64,000 nucleotides of DNA from Pedobacter hiemivivus. GTDB lineage: Bacteria > Bacteroidota > Bacteroidia > Sphingobacteriales > Sphingobacteriaceae. Positions 1 to 7,019 of the stretch are shown one piece after another. How positions within the stretch are numbered: position 1 is the stretch's first letter; each line of letters opens with the position of its first letter. Position numbers and translations under genes: made by a program. The notes under the pieces were generated by a model, which saw only the letters and a program-made list of their open reading frames with translations, was not told the DNA's origin and did no database searches. The stretch lies in assembly GCF_004331685.1 (NCBI RefSeq), contig NZ_SJSM01000003.1:124001-188000 (forward strand), given 5' to 3'.

Positions 1-1750
1 CGGTGTGGATGACGTGATCAAATGATGCATTTTGTTTAAAATCAGATTGTCTTAGCAGCATCCCAAATTCTGCTACGCTCGCTGCAAAACGGAAATTGTT
101 GCTGGCATTTTCAAAAGGAGCCGAATGATCAATAATTGCTTCTTGAATCAATTTACTGGAACTTCCGTCAGGCTCTTTGTAACGCAGTTTTACGGTAAGT
201 ATTTCTTGACTGCCTTTGCTTGTTTTTTTATTTTCCTGATATTTTAAATCATCAACAGCACCAGCGAAGCTACTCTTTACGCCTGTTGGAATCACTTCAT
301 ACAAAGCCGTTACGGTATGTCCAGAGCCTAATTCGCCAGCATCTTTTCTGTCGTCGTTAAAATCCTTATCTTCCAGTAGTCTGTTTTCGTAACCAATTAA
401 ACGGTAAGCTTGCACCTTGTCTGGGTTAAATTCAACCTGTAGTTTTACATCTTTTGCAATGGTAAACAATGTGCCTCCAAATTCATTGATTAGTACTTTA
501 CGGGCTTCGTTGATGTTATCTATGTAAGCGTAATTGCCATTGCCTTTATCCGCAAGGGTTTCCATTTTGCTATCTTTCGTATTACCCATTCCATAACCTA
601 ATACAGTTAAAAAGATACCAGTTTTGCGCTTTTCTTCAATCAGACTTTGCATGTCCTTATCGCTTGATGCGCCAACATTGAAATCGCCATCCGTTGCTAA
701 TATTACCCTGTTGTTACCCCCCTTAATGAAGTTTTGTCCAGCTACCTTATAAGCCAGCTCAATTCCTGCACCACCTGCAGTTGATCCGCCAGCACTTAAG
801 CTATTCAAAGCATCCTTAATTTTAGCCTTGTCGCTCCCTGCTGTTGACGGTAGCACTAAGCCCGAATTTCCTGCATATACCACAATGGCAACTTTGTCTT
901 TAGCACGAAGCTGATCCGTTAGTAATTTAAATGAAGAAACCAGCAAAGGAAGTTTGTTCGGTTCATTCATGGAACCTGATACATCAATCAAAAATACCAA
1001 ATTGGAGGCAGGAAGATTGTCTGTCGGTATTTTTCTACCCTGTAAGCCAATTTGCACTAGTTTGTGCTTTGTATTCCATGGTGCGCTAGTAATTTCTGTT
1101 ACAATATTTACAGGATCTGAACCTTTTGGCTGAGGATATTCATAATCAAAGTAATTGATCATCTCTTCAACCCTTATTGCATCTTTAGGGGGTAAACCAC
1201 CATTATTTATAAATCGGCGAACGTTGCTGTACGAGGCTGCATCAATATCTATGGAAAAAGTAGACAGTGGATTTTTAAAAGGATTTTGAAATCCATTTTC
1301 CTGGATAGCGGCGTAGCTTTCTGTATCCTGGCGAGCATTATAAGATCTTGAGTTGTACATGACTGACGGTGCAACGAATGCAACCGAGCCAGTCGTTGCT
1401 CTTTTTCCCTTGCCCACATAACCCACTATAATTATTTCGTCTAATCGCTGGTTATCTTGTTCTAAGGATACATTGACGACTGTAGATTTACCAATCTTTA
1501 CCGTACGCATTTTATAACCTAAATAAGAAAAATGAAGCTGCTTACTGCCATCTTCAACGGAGATGCTGTATTTACCATTACTGTTTGTTGTGACATATTT
1601 CTTACTGTCCGATGTCCTTACAATTACTCCTGGAATGGCCTTTCCATCGGTTTTGTCGGTAACAACTCCGCTGATTACTTTAATAGATGCACGACTTTCA
1701 TGGAAGCCTATAAATATCAGCAGAAACAAGGATAGCAATAATGTTTTCAT
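1..1750 (-). CDS. von Willebrand factor A domain protein (YfbK-like), 3' end cut by window edge
   Basis: Reading the minus strand from an ATG at 1750 gives an open frame of about 583 codons that runs off the window. It starts with a signal peptide (about residues 1-20, MKTLLLSLFLLIFIG). A carboxypeptidase-regulatory-like beta domain (about 25-100) follows, then a VWA_N region (FSIDIDAASYSNVRRF, about 165-205) and a VWA domain whose MIDAS motif DVSGSM lies at about residue 255. The end seen here matches the start of the C-terminal DUF3520 region of the YfbK family. It is probably an exported, metal-binding, protein-interaction protein, but its function is unknown. It is divergent from the sigma factor at 1848, with about 97 bases between the two starts. 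Confidence 0.9.
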   Translation of the reverse strand, partial: MKTLLLSLFLLIFIGFHESRASIKVISGVVTDKTDGKAIPGVIVRTSDSKKYVTTNSNGKYSISVEDGSKQLHFSYLGYKMRTVKIGKSTVVNVSLEQDNQRLDEIIIVGYVGKGKRATTGSVAFVAPSVMYNSRSYNARQDTESYAAIQENGFQNPFKNPLSTFSIDIDAASYSNVRRFINNGGLPPKDAIRVEEMINYFDYEYPQPKGSDPVNIVTEITSAPWNTKHKLVQIGLQGRKIPTDNLPASNLVFLIDVSGSMNEPNKLPLLVSSFKLLTDQLRAKDKVAIVVYAGNSGLVLPSTAGSDKAKIKDALNSLSAGGSTAGGAGIELAYKVAGQNFIKGGNNRVILATDGDFNVGASSDKDMQSLIEEKRKTGIFLTVLGYGMGNTKDSKMETLADKGNGNYAYIDNINEARKVLINEFGGTLFTIAKDVKLQVEFNPDKVQAYRLIGYENRLLEDKDFNDDRKDAGELGSGHTVTALYEVIPTGVKSSFAGAVDDLKYQENKKTSKGSQEILTVKLRYKEPDGSSSKLIQEAIIDHSAPFENASNNFRFAASVAEFGMLLRQSDFKQNASFDHVIHT

Positions 1751-1847
1751 AATCTTCTGTTTTTTTAATGATGTAGGCTTTGCAGAATTTCCATACCAGT
1801 GTCAGAAAATATTTTTATACTTGAACAGATTATGCCTTAAACGCCCA

Positions 1848-2426
1848 TTGAAGTTTATAAAAAATAACGCAAAAATAGAGGAGCAGGATGATGCTGCTTT
1901 AATCGCACGCTACAAAAGCGAGAGTGACTTGGGGGCATTGGGTACACTTTACAACAAATACATGCACCTTGTATTTGGGGTTTGTTTAAATTATCTAAAG
2001 GATGAAGAGCTGAGTAAGGATGCTGTAATGCAGATCTTTGAAGAATTGGTGTCGAAGTTAAGGATCCATGAGGTACAGAATTTTAAAAGCTGGCTGCATG
2101 TGTTAACCCGAAACCATTGTTTAATGGCGCTTCGCAAACAATCTAAGCATACTACAGTTTCTATCGATGATACTTTTGTGGAAAACACGGATTTTGTGCA
2201 TCTTGATATGGATCATACAAAAGAGAACAAGCTAACCGTTATGGAAAAGTGTATGGAAACACTTCCGGAAGAACAGCGTTTGAGTGTGGATCTTTTCTAT
2301 TTGCAGGAGAAGTGTTATAAAGAAGTTGCAGATATTACGGGCTACGAAATGCTGAAAGTGAAGAGTTATATCCAGAATGGGAAAAGAAATCTTAAAATTT
2401 GTATAGAAAAGAATAGTGGTGAATAA
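1848..2426 (+). CDS. ECF-type RNA polymerase sigma factor
   Basis: A 192-residue sigma-70 family protein with region 2 (LVFGVCLNYLKDEELSKDAV) and region 4 (LPEEQRLSVDLFYLQEKCY, a helix-turn-helix that reads the -35 region). The open frame extends upstream to 1563, but that part overlaps the divergent vWA gene and is not sigma-like. I chose a TTG at 1848 (MKFIKNNAK) because it gives the usual family length; no in-frame ATG fits, so the start is uncertain. It overlaps the next gene by 11 bases, a typical sigma/anti-sigma arrangement. It presumably directs transcription of its own operon and a small regulon, with activity held by the product of 2416-3705. Confidence 0.87.
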   Translation: MKFIKNNAKIEEQDDAALIARYKSESDLGALGTLYNKYMHLVFGVCLNYLKDEELSKDAVMQIFEELVSKLRIHEVQNFKSWLHVLTRNHCLMALRKQSKHTTVSIDDTFVENTDFVHLDMDHTKENKLTVMEKCMETLPEEQRLSVDLFYLQEKCYKEVADITGYEMLKVKSYIQNGKRNLKICIEKNSGE

Positions 2427-3705
2427 GGACTGGTTAGATATAGGCGTTTTAGAGGATTACCTTGATGGTAAGCTTGATGCTAAAACCATGAATAGGGTAG
2501 AGCGTGAGGCTTTAGAAGACCCTTTTGTGGCCGAGGCATTGGCGGGCTTAAGCGAGTCACCTAAGCGTTCTCTGCAATCTATATCTCTGCTTCAAAAACA
2601 GCTGCATGAAAGGATTGCAGAACATCAGTCAGTTAAAAAGACTTCGGTAATTACCTGGCAACGTTTAAGTATTGCTGCTACAGCTGCGGTGATGTTTGTG
2701 GCTGTGAGTATTATGTTCTGGATGCGTGAAAATAACCATCAGAAAGAATTGGCAGGTCGTGCTAAGAAGGTTGATGTTACGATTGCGCCTAAAGCAGGAG
2801 ATACTATTCCTACAGTAATAGAGACTGCACCTGTCTTGGCTGCCGAATCTGCTGATAAACAAACAGAGAAAGAAATTGATAAGGCCATTAAAGCGGCAAA
2901 AACGAATACTTATGCAGCAAGGGTAAAACCAAAGACAAAAGTAGCATCGAGTGCTGCGGATGCTGCACGGCCGTTAAAAGAAGTCGTTATTTCGGCTGCC
3001 CCGGCTCAGTTTAAAAGGCAGGCAATGGCTTCAATGTCTGTTGTAAGTGTTGCTCCTTTACAAAGTACCTTAAATGGTAAAGTGGTTGATCAAAGTGGTC
3101 AAGCCTTACCGGGAGTGTCTGTACAAGTTGTGGGGACAAATCTGAGTGCGGTGACTAACGCTGATGGTATGTTTAAAATCGCTGCAGATACTTCAATGAA
3201 AGAAGGAACGATTCGTGTCAATTATATTGGGTTTAAGGCTGCCGAATTACTTGCAAAAGTGAATCAGCCTGTTTCTGTTGCTTTAGCGCCAGCGGGTCTA
3301 GCCCTTAATGAGGTGGTAGTTGTGGGCTATGGCAAAGCAAAGAAAGAACGTATCGTCGGTAGCACCGAACTTAAGGGGGCATTATCTGGTAAGGCCGCTG
3401 GCATTGTGATCCGGGGTTCAAGTTCTGTTAATAAGGATACCATGGTTTCTTCTCCTATTGGCGGCTGGGATAAGCTATTTGCCTACATTAAGGCAAACAA
3501 TGCCTTTGAAAAAGAGGCTAAAACAGGTCAGGCAGTTGAACTGAGTTTTAAAATTGATAAGGAAGGAACACCAACGGCCATTGAGATTATCAAAGTAGCA
3601 GACGATAAATATGAGCAGGAAGCTATCAGATTAATTCTTAACGGTCCTAAGTGGGAAAAACCGGCTAAGGAAAACAGTAGAGTAACCTTCAAAATAGACT
3701 TCTAA
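2416..3705 (+). CDS. Anti-sigma-like membrane protein with carboxypeptidase-regulatory and TonB C-terminal domains
   Basis: A 429-residue protein starting at GTG 2416 (or GTG 2419), overlapping the sigma gene. Residues 1-75 look like an anti-sigma cytoplasmic domain (DWLDIGVLEDYLDGKLD). One membrane segment follows at about 83-105 (LSIAATAAVMFVAVSIMFWM), then an alanine/lysine-rich linker. A CarboxypepD_reg-like domain spans about 215-290 (LNGKVVDQSGQALPGVSVQ). A short stretch resembles a SusC plug start (LSGKAAGIVIRG), and a TonB C-terminal-like domain closes the protein (about 345-429). The likely role is an inner-membrane protein that holds the sigma factor and senses the periplasm. The fusion of anti-sigma, plug-like and TonB parts in one chain is the notable point. 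Confidence 0.8.
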   Translation: MVNKDWLDIGVLEDYLDGKLDAKTMNRVEREALEDPFVAEALAGLSESPKRSLQSISLLQKQLHERIAEHQSVKKTSVITWQRLSIAATAAVMFVAVSIMFWMRENNHQKELAGRAKKVDVTIAPKAGDTIPTVIETAPVLAAESADKQTEKEIDKAIKAAKTNTYAARVKPKTKVASSAADAARPLKEVVISAAPAQFKRQAMASMSVVSVAPLQSTLNGKVVDQSGQALPGVSVQVVGTNLSAVTNADGMFKIAADTSMKEGTIRVNYIGFKAAELLAKVNQPVSVALAPAGLALNEVVVVGYGKAKKERIVGSTELKGALSGKAAGIVIRGSSSVNKDTMVSSPIGGWDKLFAYIKANNAFEKEAKTGQAVELSFKIDKEGTPTAIEIIKVADDKYEQEAIRLILNGPKWEKPAKENSRVTFKIDF

Positions 3706-3731
3706 GAAAGGGTGTTTCCACCACGATCCTG

Positions 3732-3750
3732 TACAGAATTACATTCTGTA
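3732..3750. repeat. Short perfect hairpin, possible terminator
   Basis: TACAGAAT and ATTCTGTA form a perfect 8-bp inverted repeat around a 3-base loop, 27 bases after the stop of the anti-sigma gene. No T-run follows, so intrinsic termination is only a possibility. Confidence 0.4.
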
Positions 3751-3890
3751 GAACCCTATTGATAAAGGGAGCCTTCCATATTTTATTGGGGCTAAATCCA
3801 ATATAACGGAGAATAACATCGAATTTTTGTCCGATAGTGGATTTGAAATTTCTTTCAGGGAGCTTTGCATATACTTTTCAAAGTAAAGAT

Positions 3891-4721
3891 ATGCGGGAAA
3901 ATACCAATGGTCGTTTACAAGGAAGCAAGTACGATAAGATACTGCGCGAGAATATGCAATTTATTTTGCCTGGCATTATTGAAAAGGTACTTAAGCTGAA
4001 TATTGTAAAAAGCGCAGAACTTAATGATAAAATACAAATCACACGACAAAAAGAAGTGGATGCTTTGTATATGGTAACGGATGCCGATGGCGTTTCTAGC
4101 ATTCTGCAGGTTGAGTTTGAATCTAGTAATAGACCAAAAATGCATTTCAGAATGGCTGAATATCGGTCAATGCTGCATCAGATTTACGACCAACCGATAA
4201 ATCAATATGTAATGTACATGGGTAAAGATGCTTTGAATATGCCATCTAAAATTGATTTACCAGGCTTTAAATATGAATACAAATTAATATCATTTTCTGA
4301 GCTGCCTTATGAGCTGTTTTTATCTTCGGATGAGCCGGAGGCACAATTGCTGGCTGTACTTGCAAATTTTGGAGATAAAGAGCCCGCTGAGGTAATTCAG
4401 GCAATACTGGAAAAAATTGGTAAAGGTGATTCCGATGTGTTAATGGGGAATAAATATTATGAACAATTACGCGTCATTGTTCAGTTACGTAAATTAGATA
4501 AAGAATTAGAAATGGCTATGGATTCGGTAAACACATTTTGGAGAAAAGAACGTGATGTTTTATTTAAATGGGGGAAAAAGGAAGGGATCGAAAAGGGGAT
4601 CCAAAAAGGTGAGCATAAAAAAGCAGTAGAGGTCGCAAAGGAAATGCTTGTTGAGAAAGAACCTTTGGAGAGAATTGCTAAATACACCAAGCTGTCAATC
4701 AAAGAAATAGAGGTATTGTAG
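3891..4721 (+). CDS. Rpn-family PD-(D/E)XK nuclease / putative transposase
   Basis: A 276-residue protein from ATG 3891; a GTG at 3837 would add 18 residues that do not look conserved. The N-terminal YDKILRENMQ and the core EVDALYMVTDADG...LQVEFES match the PD-(D/E)XK fold of the Rpn/PDDEXK_2 family, in which the aspartate and the glutamate of the second strand bind metal. The C-terminal repeats (GIEKGIQKGEHKKAVEVAKEML) and a small terminal helical unit ending IKEIEVL are typical of these proteins. Rpn proteins promote recA-independent recombination and are abundant, often mobile, accessory genes. It sits directly upstream of the RNA-ORF module, in an accessory patch. Confidence 0.8.
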   Translation: MRENTNGRLQGSKYDKILRENMQFILPGIIEKVLKLNIVKSAELNDKIQITRQKEVDALYMVTDADGVSSILQVEFESSNRPKMHFRMAEYRSMLHQIYDQPINQYVMYMGKDALNMPSKIDLPGFKYEYKLISFSELPYELFLSSDEPEAQLLAVLANFGDKEPAEVIQAILEKIGKGDSDVLMGNKYYEQLRVIVQLRKLDKELEMAMDSVNTFWRKERDVLFKWGKKEGIEKGIQKGEHKKAVEVAKEMLVEKEPLERIAKYTKLSIKEIEVL

Positions 4722-4745
4722 ATCTACTTCTTAAATTAAATGAAT

Positions 4746-4761
4746 AGAGGTTATAACCTCT
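4746..4761. promoter_or_regulatory. 16-bp perfect palindrome upstream of module copy A
   Basis: AGAGGTTATAACCTCT is a perfect 16-bp palindrome near the upstream border of the duplicated module. Copy B keeps it with one changed arm (53132-53147). The conserved position and symmetry suggest a dimeric protein-binding site or an element border. No binding protein is identified. Confidence 0.5.
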
Positions 4762-4919
4762 GTATATAAACCAAAATATTAAGCCAATGGATTAAAAAAA
4801 TATAAAACAACATATCAATTACTTCTTAAATGAGGTATTAATTTAATGAGTCTTTCCTACCGAACTACCACAAAATAGGAACCGAGACAATAGATTAATG
4901 CCCATGACAATATTTGTTG

Positions 4920-4927
4920 TACTTTCG
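4920..4927 (+). promoter_or_regulatory. Candidate -7 promoter element of module copy A
   Basis: TACTTTCG matches the Bacteroidota -7 consensus TAnnTTTG with one mismatch; copy B has the exact form TACTTTTG at the same place. Transcription would start about at the base of the RNA stem (4929-4933). No clear -33 element was seen. Confidence 0.5.
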
Positions 4928-4928
4928 T

Positions 4929-5026
4929 AGGTGCACTATAGCGTTATGGGTTCTATTGTAAAACCGGGTTCCAAGGCTGTGGTAGGCCGGGTAGGACGGT
5001 ATTTAGAGCTCGCTATAGTTGCATCT
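4929..5026 (+). ncRNA. Rod-shaped structured RNA (or 5' leader), module copy A
   Basis: The closing stem pairs GCACTATAGCG (4933-4943) with CGCTATAGTTGC (5011-5022): 11 bp with one bulged base, and AGGT/ATCT extends it outward. Next inward, GGGTTCTA pairs with TAGAGCTC (8 bp, two G-U). Then come ACC/GGT, G(T)TCC/GGAC and an apical GGC-N8-GCC hairpin. Copy B at 52867-52967 folds the same way, with most differences in loops or as G-U-compatible changes. The RNA begins where the promoter predicts and ends about 97 bases before the 148-residue ORF, with no T-run between, so it is either an independent RNA or a leader. The rod shape recalls 6S RNA, but I see no proof of that. Folded by hand. Confidence 0.55.
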
Positions 5027-5092
5027 TCGTTTTAACCCCATCCGCGGCTAAAACAGATCTCTAAGCCTCCTGCTCAAATCCCCACGAAGACT

Positions 5093-5125
5093 CATATTAT
5101 TAACTGTTTAATCAACAATAATATG
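5093..5125 (+). promoter_or_regulatory. Hairpin that includes the start codon of the copy A ORF
   Basis: CATATTATT (5093-5101) and AATAATATG (5117-5125) form a perfect 9-bp inverted repeat around 15 bases, and the second arm contains the ATG. In copy B the same helix is 7 bp (52772-52778 with 52794-52800). Folding would hide the start codon, so translational control is plausible. Confidence 0.5.
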
Positions 5126-5569
5126 GAACTCAACGACGAAGAAAACAACGAAAGTCTTTATTTTATTCTGGAACCAAATGCTGACACAGGCATCCCTATT
5201 CATGTAGTTTTTGATGATGCATTTGCTGCTAAAGCCTATTTCAATAGGTTTAGAACATTTAGTGATGCCCAGATTCTGGAATGCCGCCTAAACCCCGGTT
5301 TTTACACCGATATCACCAGGGACTGTTATTTTATCCAGCTAGAGAGAAATTCTGATGTATATGTGATTTCACTGGCCAATGACCTCCAACGATCTGAACT
5401 GGCCATCAAGGAACATTACTTTTTTGAAGGAGATCAAATTTGCATTTATCTGATGGCTTCATGCGAAGAGGAGGCTGTAAAAGCGGCTCGCAAGATACGG
5501 GATAAGGCTGTTGCAAACAATGAATTTGTAAACAAGCCGAGCTTAGGGCAAATTTTGGGAAGAGTGTAG
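5123..5569 (+). CDS. Conserved protein of unknown function, module copy A
   Basis: A 148-residue acidic protein with no signal peptide or membrane segment. I do not recognise the family. It alternates predicted beta strands (SLYFILEPNA, IHVVFDD, DVYVISLAND, ICIYLMASC) with helices (AFAAKAYFNRF, EEEAVKAARKIRDKA), suggesting a small cytoplasmic alpha/beta fold. The copy at 52326-52772 differs at only 14 of 148 positions, most of them conservative, and the longest identical run is about 39 residues; this suggests purifying selection. It is preceded by the structured RNA leader and a start-codon hairpin. An RNA-binding or self-regulating role is inference only. Confidence 0.8.
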   Translation: MELNDEENNESLYFILEPNADTGIPIHVVFDDAFAAKAYFNRFRTFSDAQILECRLNPGFYTDITRDCYFIQLERNSDVYVISLANDLQRSELAIKEHYFFEGDQICIYLMASCEEEAVKAARKIRDKAVANNEFVNKPSLGQILGRV

Positions 5570-5609
5570 AATGGACCTGTCAGGCATTACTATGAATTGG
5601 GGATAAGTA

Positions 5610-5754
5610 GGGAATAAGTAGCGCTAAAATAGGGGGTTTCTTTACCCTTGGTTTAGGGTTGCCTTACCCTTGCGTTACCCTTGGTTTACCACTAGGGTAA
5701 TGCAACCCTAAACCAAGGGTAAAGCAAGGGTAACGCAACCCCCTACTTATTCCC
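5610..5754. repeat. Nested inverted repeat of about 145 bp with telomere-like TTACCCTTG units
   Basis: Three nested arm pairs are visible: 5610-5621 with 5743-5754 (GGGAATAAGTAG / CTACTTATTCCC), 5630-5638 with 5737-5745 (TAGGGGGTT / AACCCCCTA), and a perfect 22-bp pair 5641-5662 with 5702-5723. The left arm and loop also carry three direct repeats of TTACCCTTG (5642, 5664, 5675). The whole can form a large cruciform or RNA hairpin between the copy A ORF and the convergent phosphate operon. Its function is unknown; a palindromic interspersed element is one option. Confidence 0.8.
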
Positions 5755-5795
5755 AACTTTAGCCCTAGTCATTCCCTTGTCATAGCGATATCTGA

Positions 5796-5927
5796 CAAAA
5801 GTTCTACACTGTGTCTTGTACGGATATTACTTGTCGATTAGGCCAATTCCTAAAACCATTTGATTTTGAAAAATACTTTCCTGAAAATGATTGTTTTGTT
5901 GAGGTATTTAAAATTGACGATGAGTAA
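5796..5927 (+). pseudogene. Orphan 3' coding fragment, origin unknown
   Basis: The plus-strand frame ending at TAA 5925-5927 is open for 43 codons back to a TGA at 5793 and has coding-like composition (CRLGQFLKPFDFEKYFP, then FVEVFKIDDE before the stop). It has no plausible start codon and no recognised family, so it looks like the 3' end of a gene whose front was lost, perhaps when the adjacent palindrome or module arrived. Chance openness is possible at this length. Confidence 0.4.
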
Positions 5928-5935
5928 ATTAACCC

Positions 5936-5967
5936 AAAAAGGGCCGTATCATTGGATGATACAGCCC
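5936..5967 (-). terminator. Intrinsic terminator of the DUF47-pit operon
   Basis: On the minus strand GGGCTGTATCAT and ATGATACGGCCC form a 12-bp stem (one G-U) around CCA, followed by TTTTT. It lies 29 bases after the pit stop codon. Confidence 0.85.
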
Positions 5968-5995
5968 TTTTACAAAATATGATTGTCTTTGTCTT

Positions 5996-7009
5996 CTAAA
6001 AGAAAAGGTGGATTACGGCATAAACAAGCGCTGCTAGTGTAGCAGAAACTGGGATGGTTAAAACCCATGCCCATAATAAGCTCACTGTAACGCCCCAGCG
6101 TACTGCAGAAACCCTTTTTAATAGCCCAACACCAACGATAGAGCCGGTAATGGTGTGTGTAGTAGAAACAGGGATACCGAAGTGTTCTGTGATCCCTAAA
6201 GTTACCGCACCGGCAGTTTCAGCAGCTACACCCTCAAAAGCATTTACTTTTGTGATCTTCGATCCCATAGTTTTAACAATTTTCCAACCACCACTCATCG
6301 TACCTAACGCAATTGCAGCATAACATGCAATGGGAATCCATTCCGGCATTCTTGTATCTGCCATTGAAGGGTTAACCGAAACAATTGCTACGAAAATAAT
6401 TCCCATAACCTTCTGTGCATCGTTACCACCATGGGTAAAACTCAATGCGGCAGATGAAATTAATTGAAGGCGTTTAAACCATTTCTCAGCTACAGATGGC
6501 CTTGCATTTTTTGAAATATGTAAGATGATGATGGAAATGATCACCGAGATCAGCATACCGATTACAGGGGCCAATACAATAAAAGCAACTACTTTTAGAA
6601 TAGGAGCAAAGTTAACGGCCGACATAATACCTGCACCCATGGTGAAAGCTTTAGCCATACCTGCACCTGCAAAACCGCCAATTAATGTATGAGAGGAACT
6701 AGAAGGAATCCCAAACCACCAGGTAAATAGATTCCAGGTAATGGCTGCAATTAAACCAGCCAAAATAACCTCTAGCGTAATGTAATTTTCTACTACTGTT
6801 TTAGCAATGGTGTTCGCTACTTTATGATCTGTAAAGTAGAAATAGGCAGCGAAATTAAATATTGCAGCCCACAATACTGCCTGAAAAGGCGAAAGTACTT
6901 TTGTGGATACAATAGTTGCAATAGAGTTTGCCGCATCGTGAAAGCCGTTTATGTAATCGAAGGCTATTGCCAAAACGATTACAACGACCAATAAGGTAGT
7001 TATTACCAT
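5996..7009 (-). CDS. pit: PiT-family inorganic phosphate transporter
   Basis: A 337-residue integral membrane protein of the PiT (PF01384) family, which imports phosphate with H+ or Na+ across the inner membrane. The family signature near the N-terminus is clear (FDYINGFHDAANSIATIVST), and the second half repeats the motif (LSFTHGGNDAQKVMGI, then IPVSTTHTITGSI). There are several long hydrophobic helices. The length is that of short bacterial PiT proteins. It starts 10 bases after the DUF47 gene, so the two form an operon, ending at the terminator 5936-5967. The upstream Pho-box-like site at 7698-7723 suggests phosphate-responsive control. Confidence 0.93.
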   Translation of the reverse strand: MVITTLLVVVIVLAIAFDYINGFHDAANSIATIVSTKVLSPFQAVLWAAIFNFAAYFYFTDHKVANTIAKTVVENYITLEVILAGLIAAITWNLFTWWFGIPSSSSHTLIGGFAGAGMAKAFTMGAGIMSAVNFAPILKVVAFIVLAPVIGMLISVIISIIILHISKNARPSVAEKWFKRLQLISSAALSFTHGGNDAQKVMGIIFVAIVSVNPSMADTRMPEWIPIACYAAIALGTMSGGWKIVKTMGSKITKVNAFEGVAAETAGAVTLGITEHFGIPVSTTHTITGSIVGVGLLKRVSAVRWGVTVSLLWAWVLTIPVSATLAALVYAVIHLFF

Positions 7010-7019
7010 TTCGTTTTTT

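Noticed and set aside
1563..1847. N-terminal extension of the sigma factor reading frame
   Set aside because: It overlaps the divergent vWA gene, is not sigma-like and would make the protein far too long.
4929..5026. Calling the rod RNA a 6S RNA
   Set aside because: Shape is similar, but the diagnostic central bubble cannot be shown by hand, and two copies each linked to the same ORF are unusual for 6S.
5641..5730. CRISPR-like array from the repeated TTACCCTTG units
   Set aside because: Units are too short, unevenly spaced and part of inverted arms; no cas genes are present.
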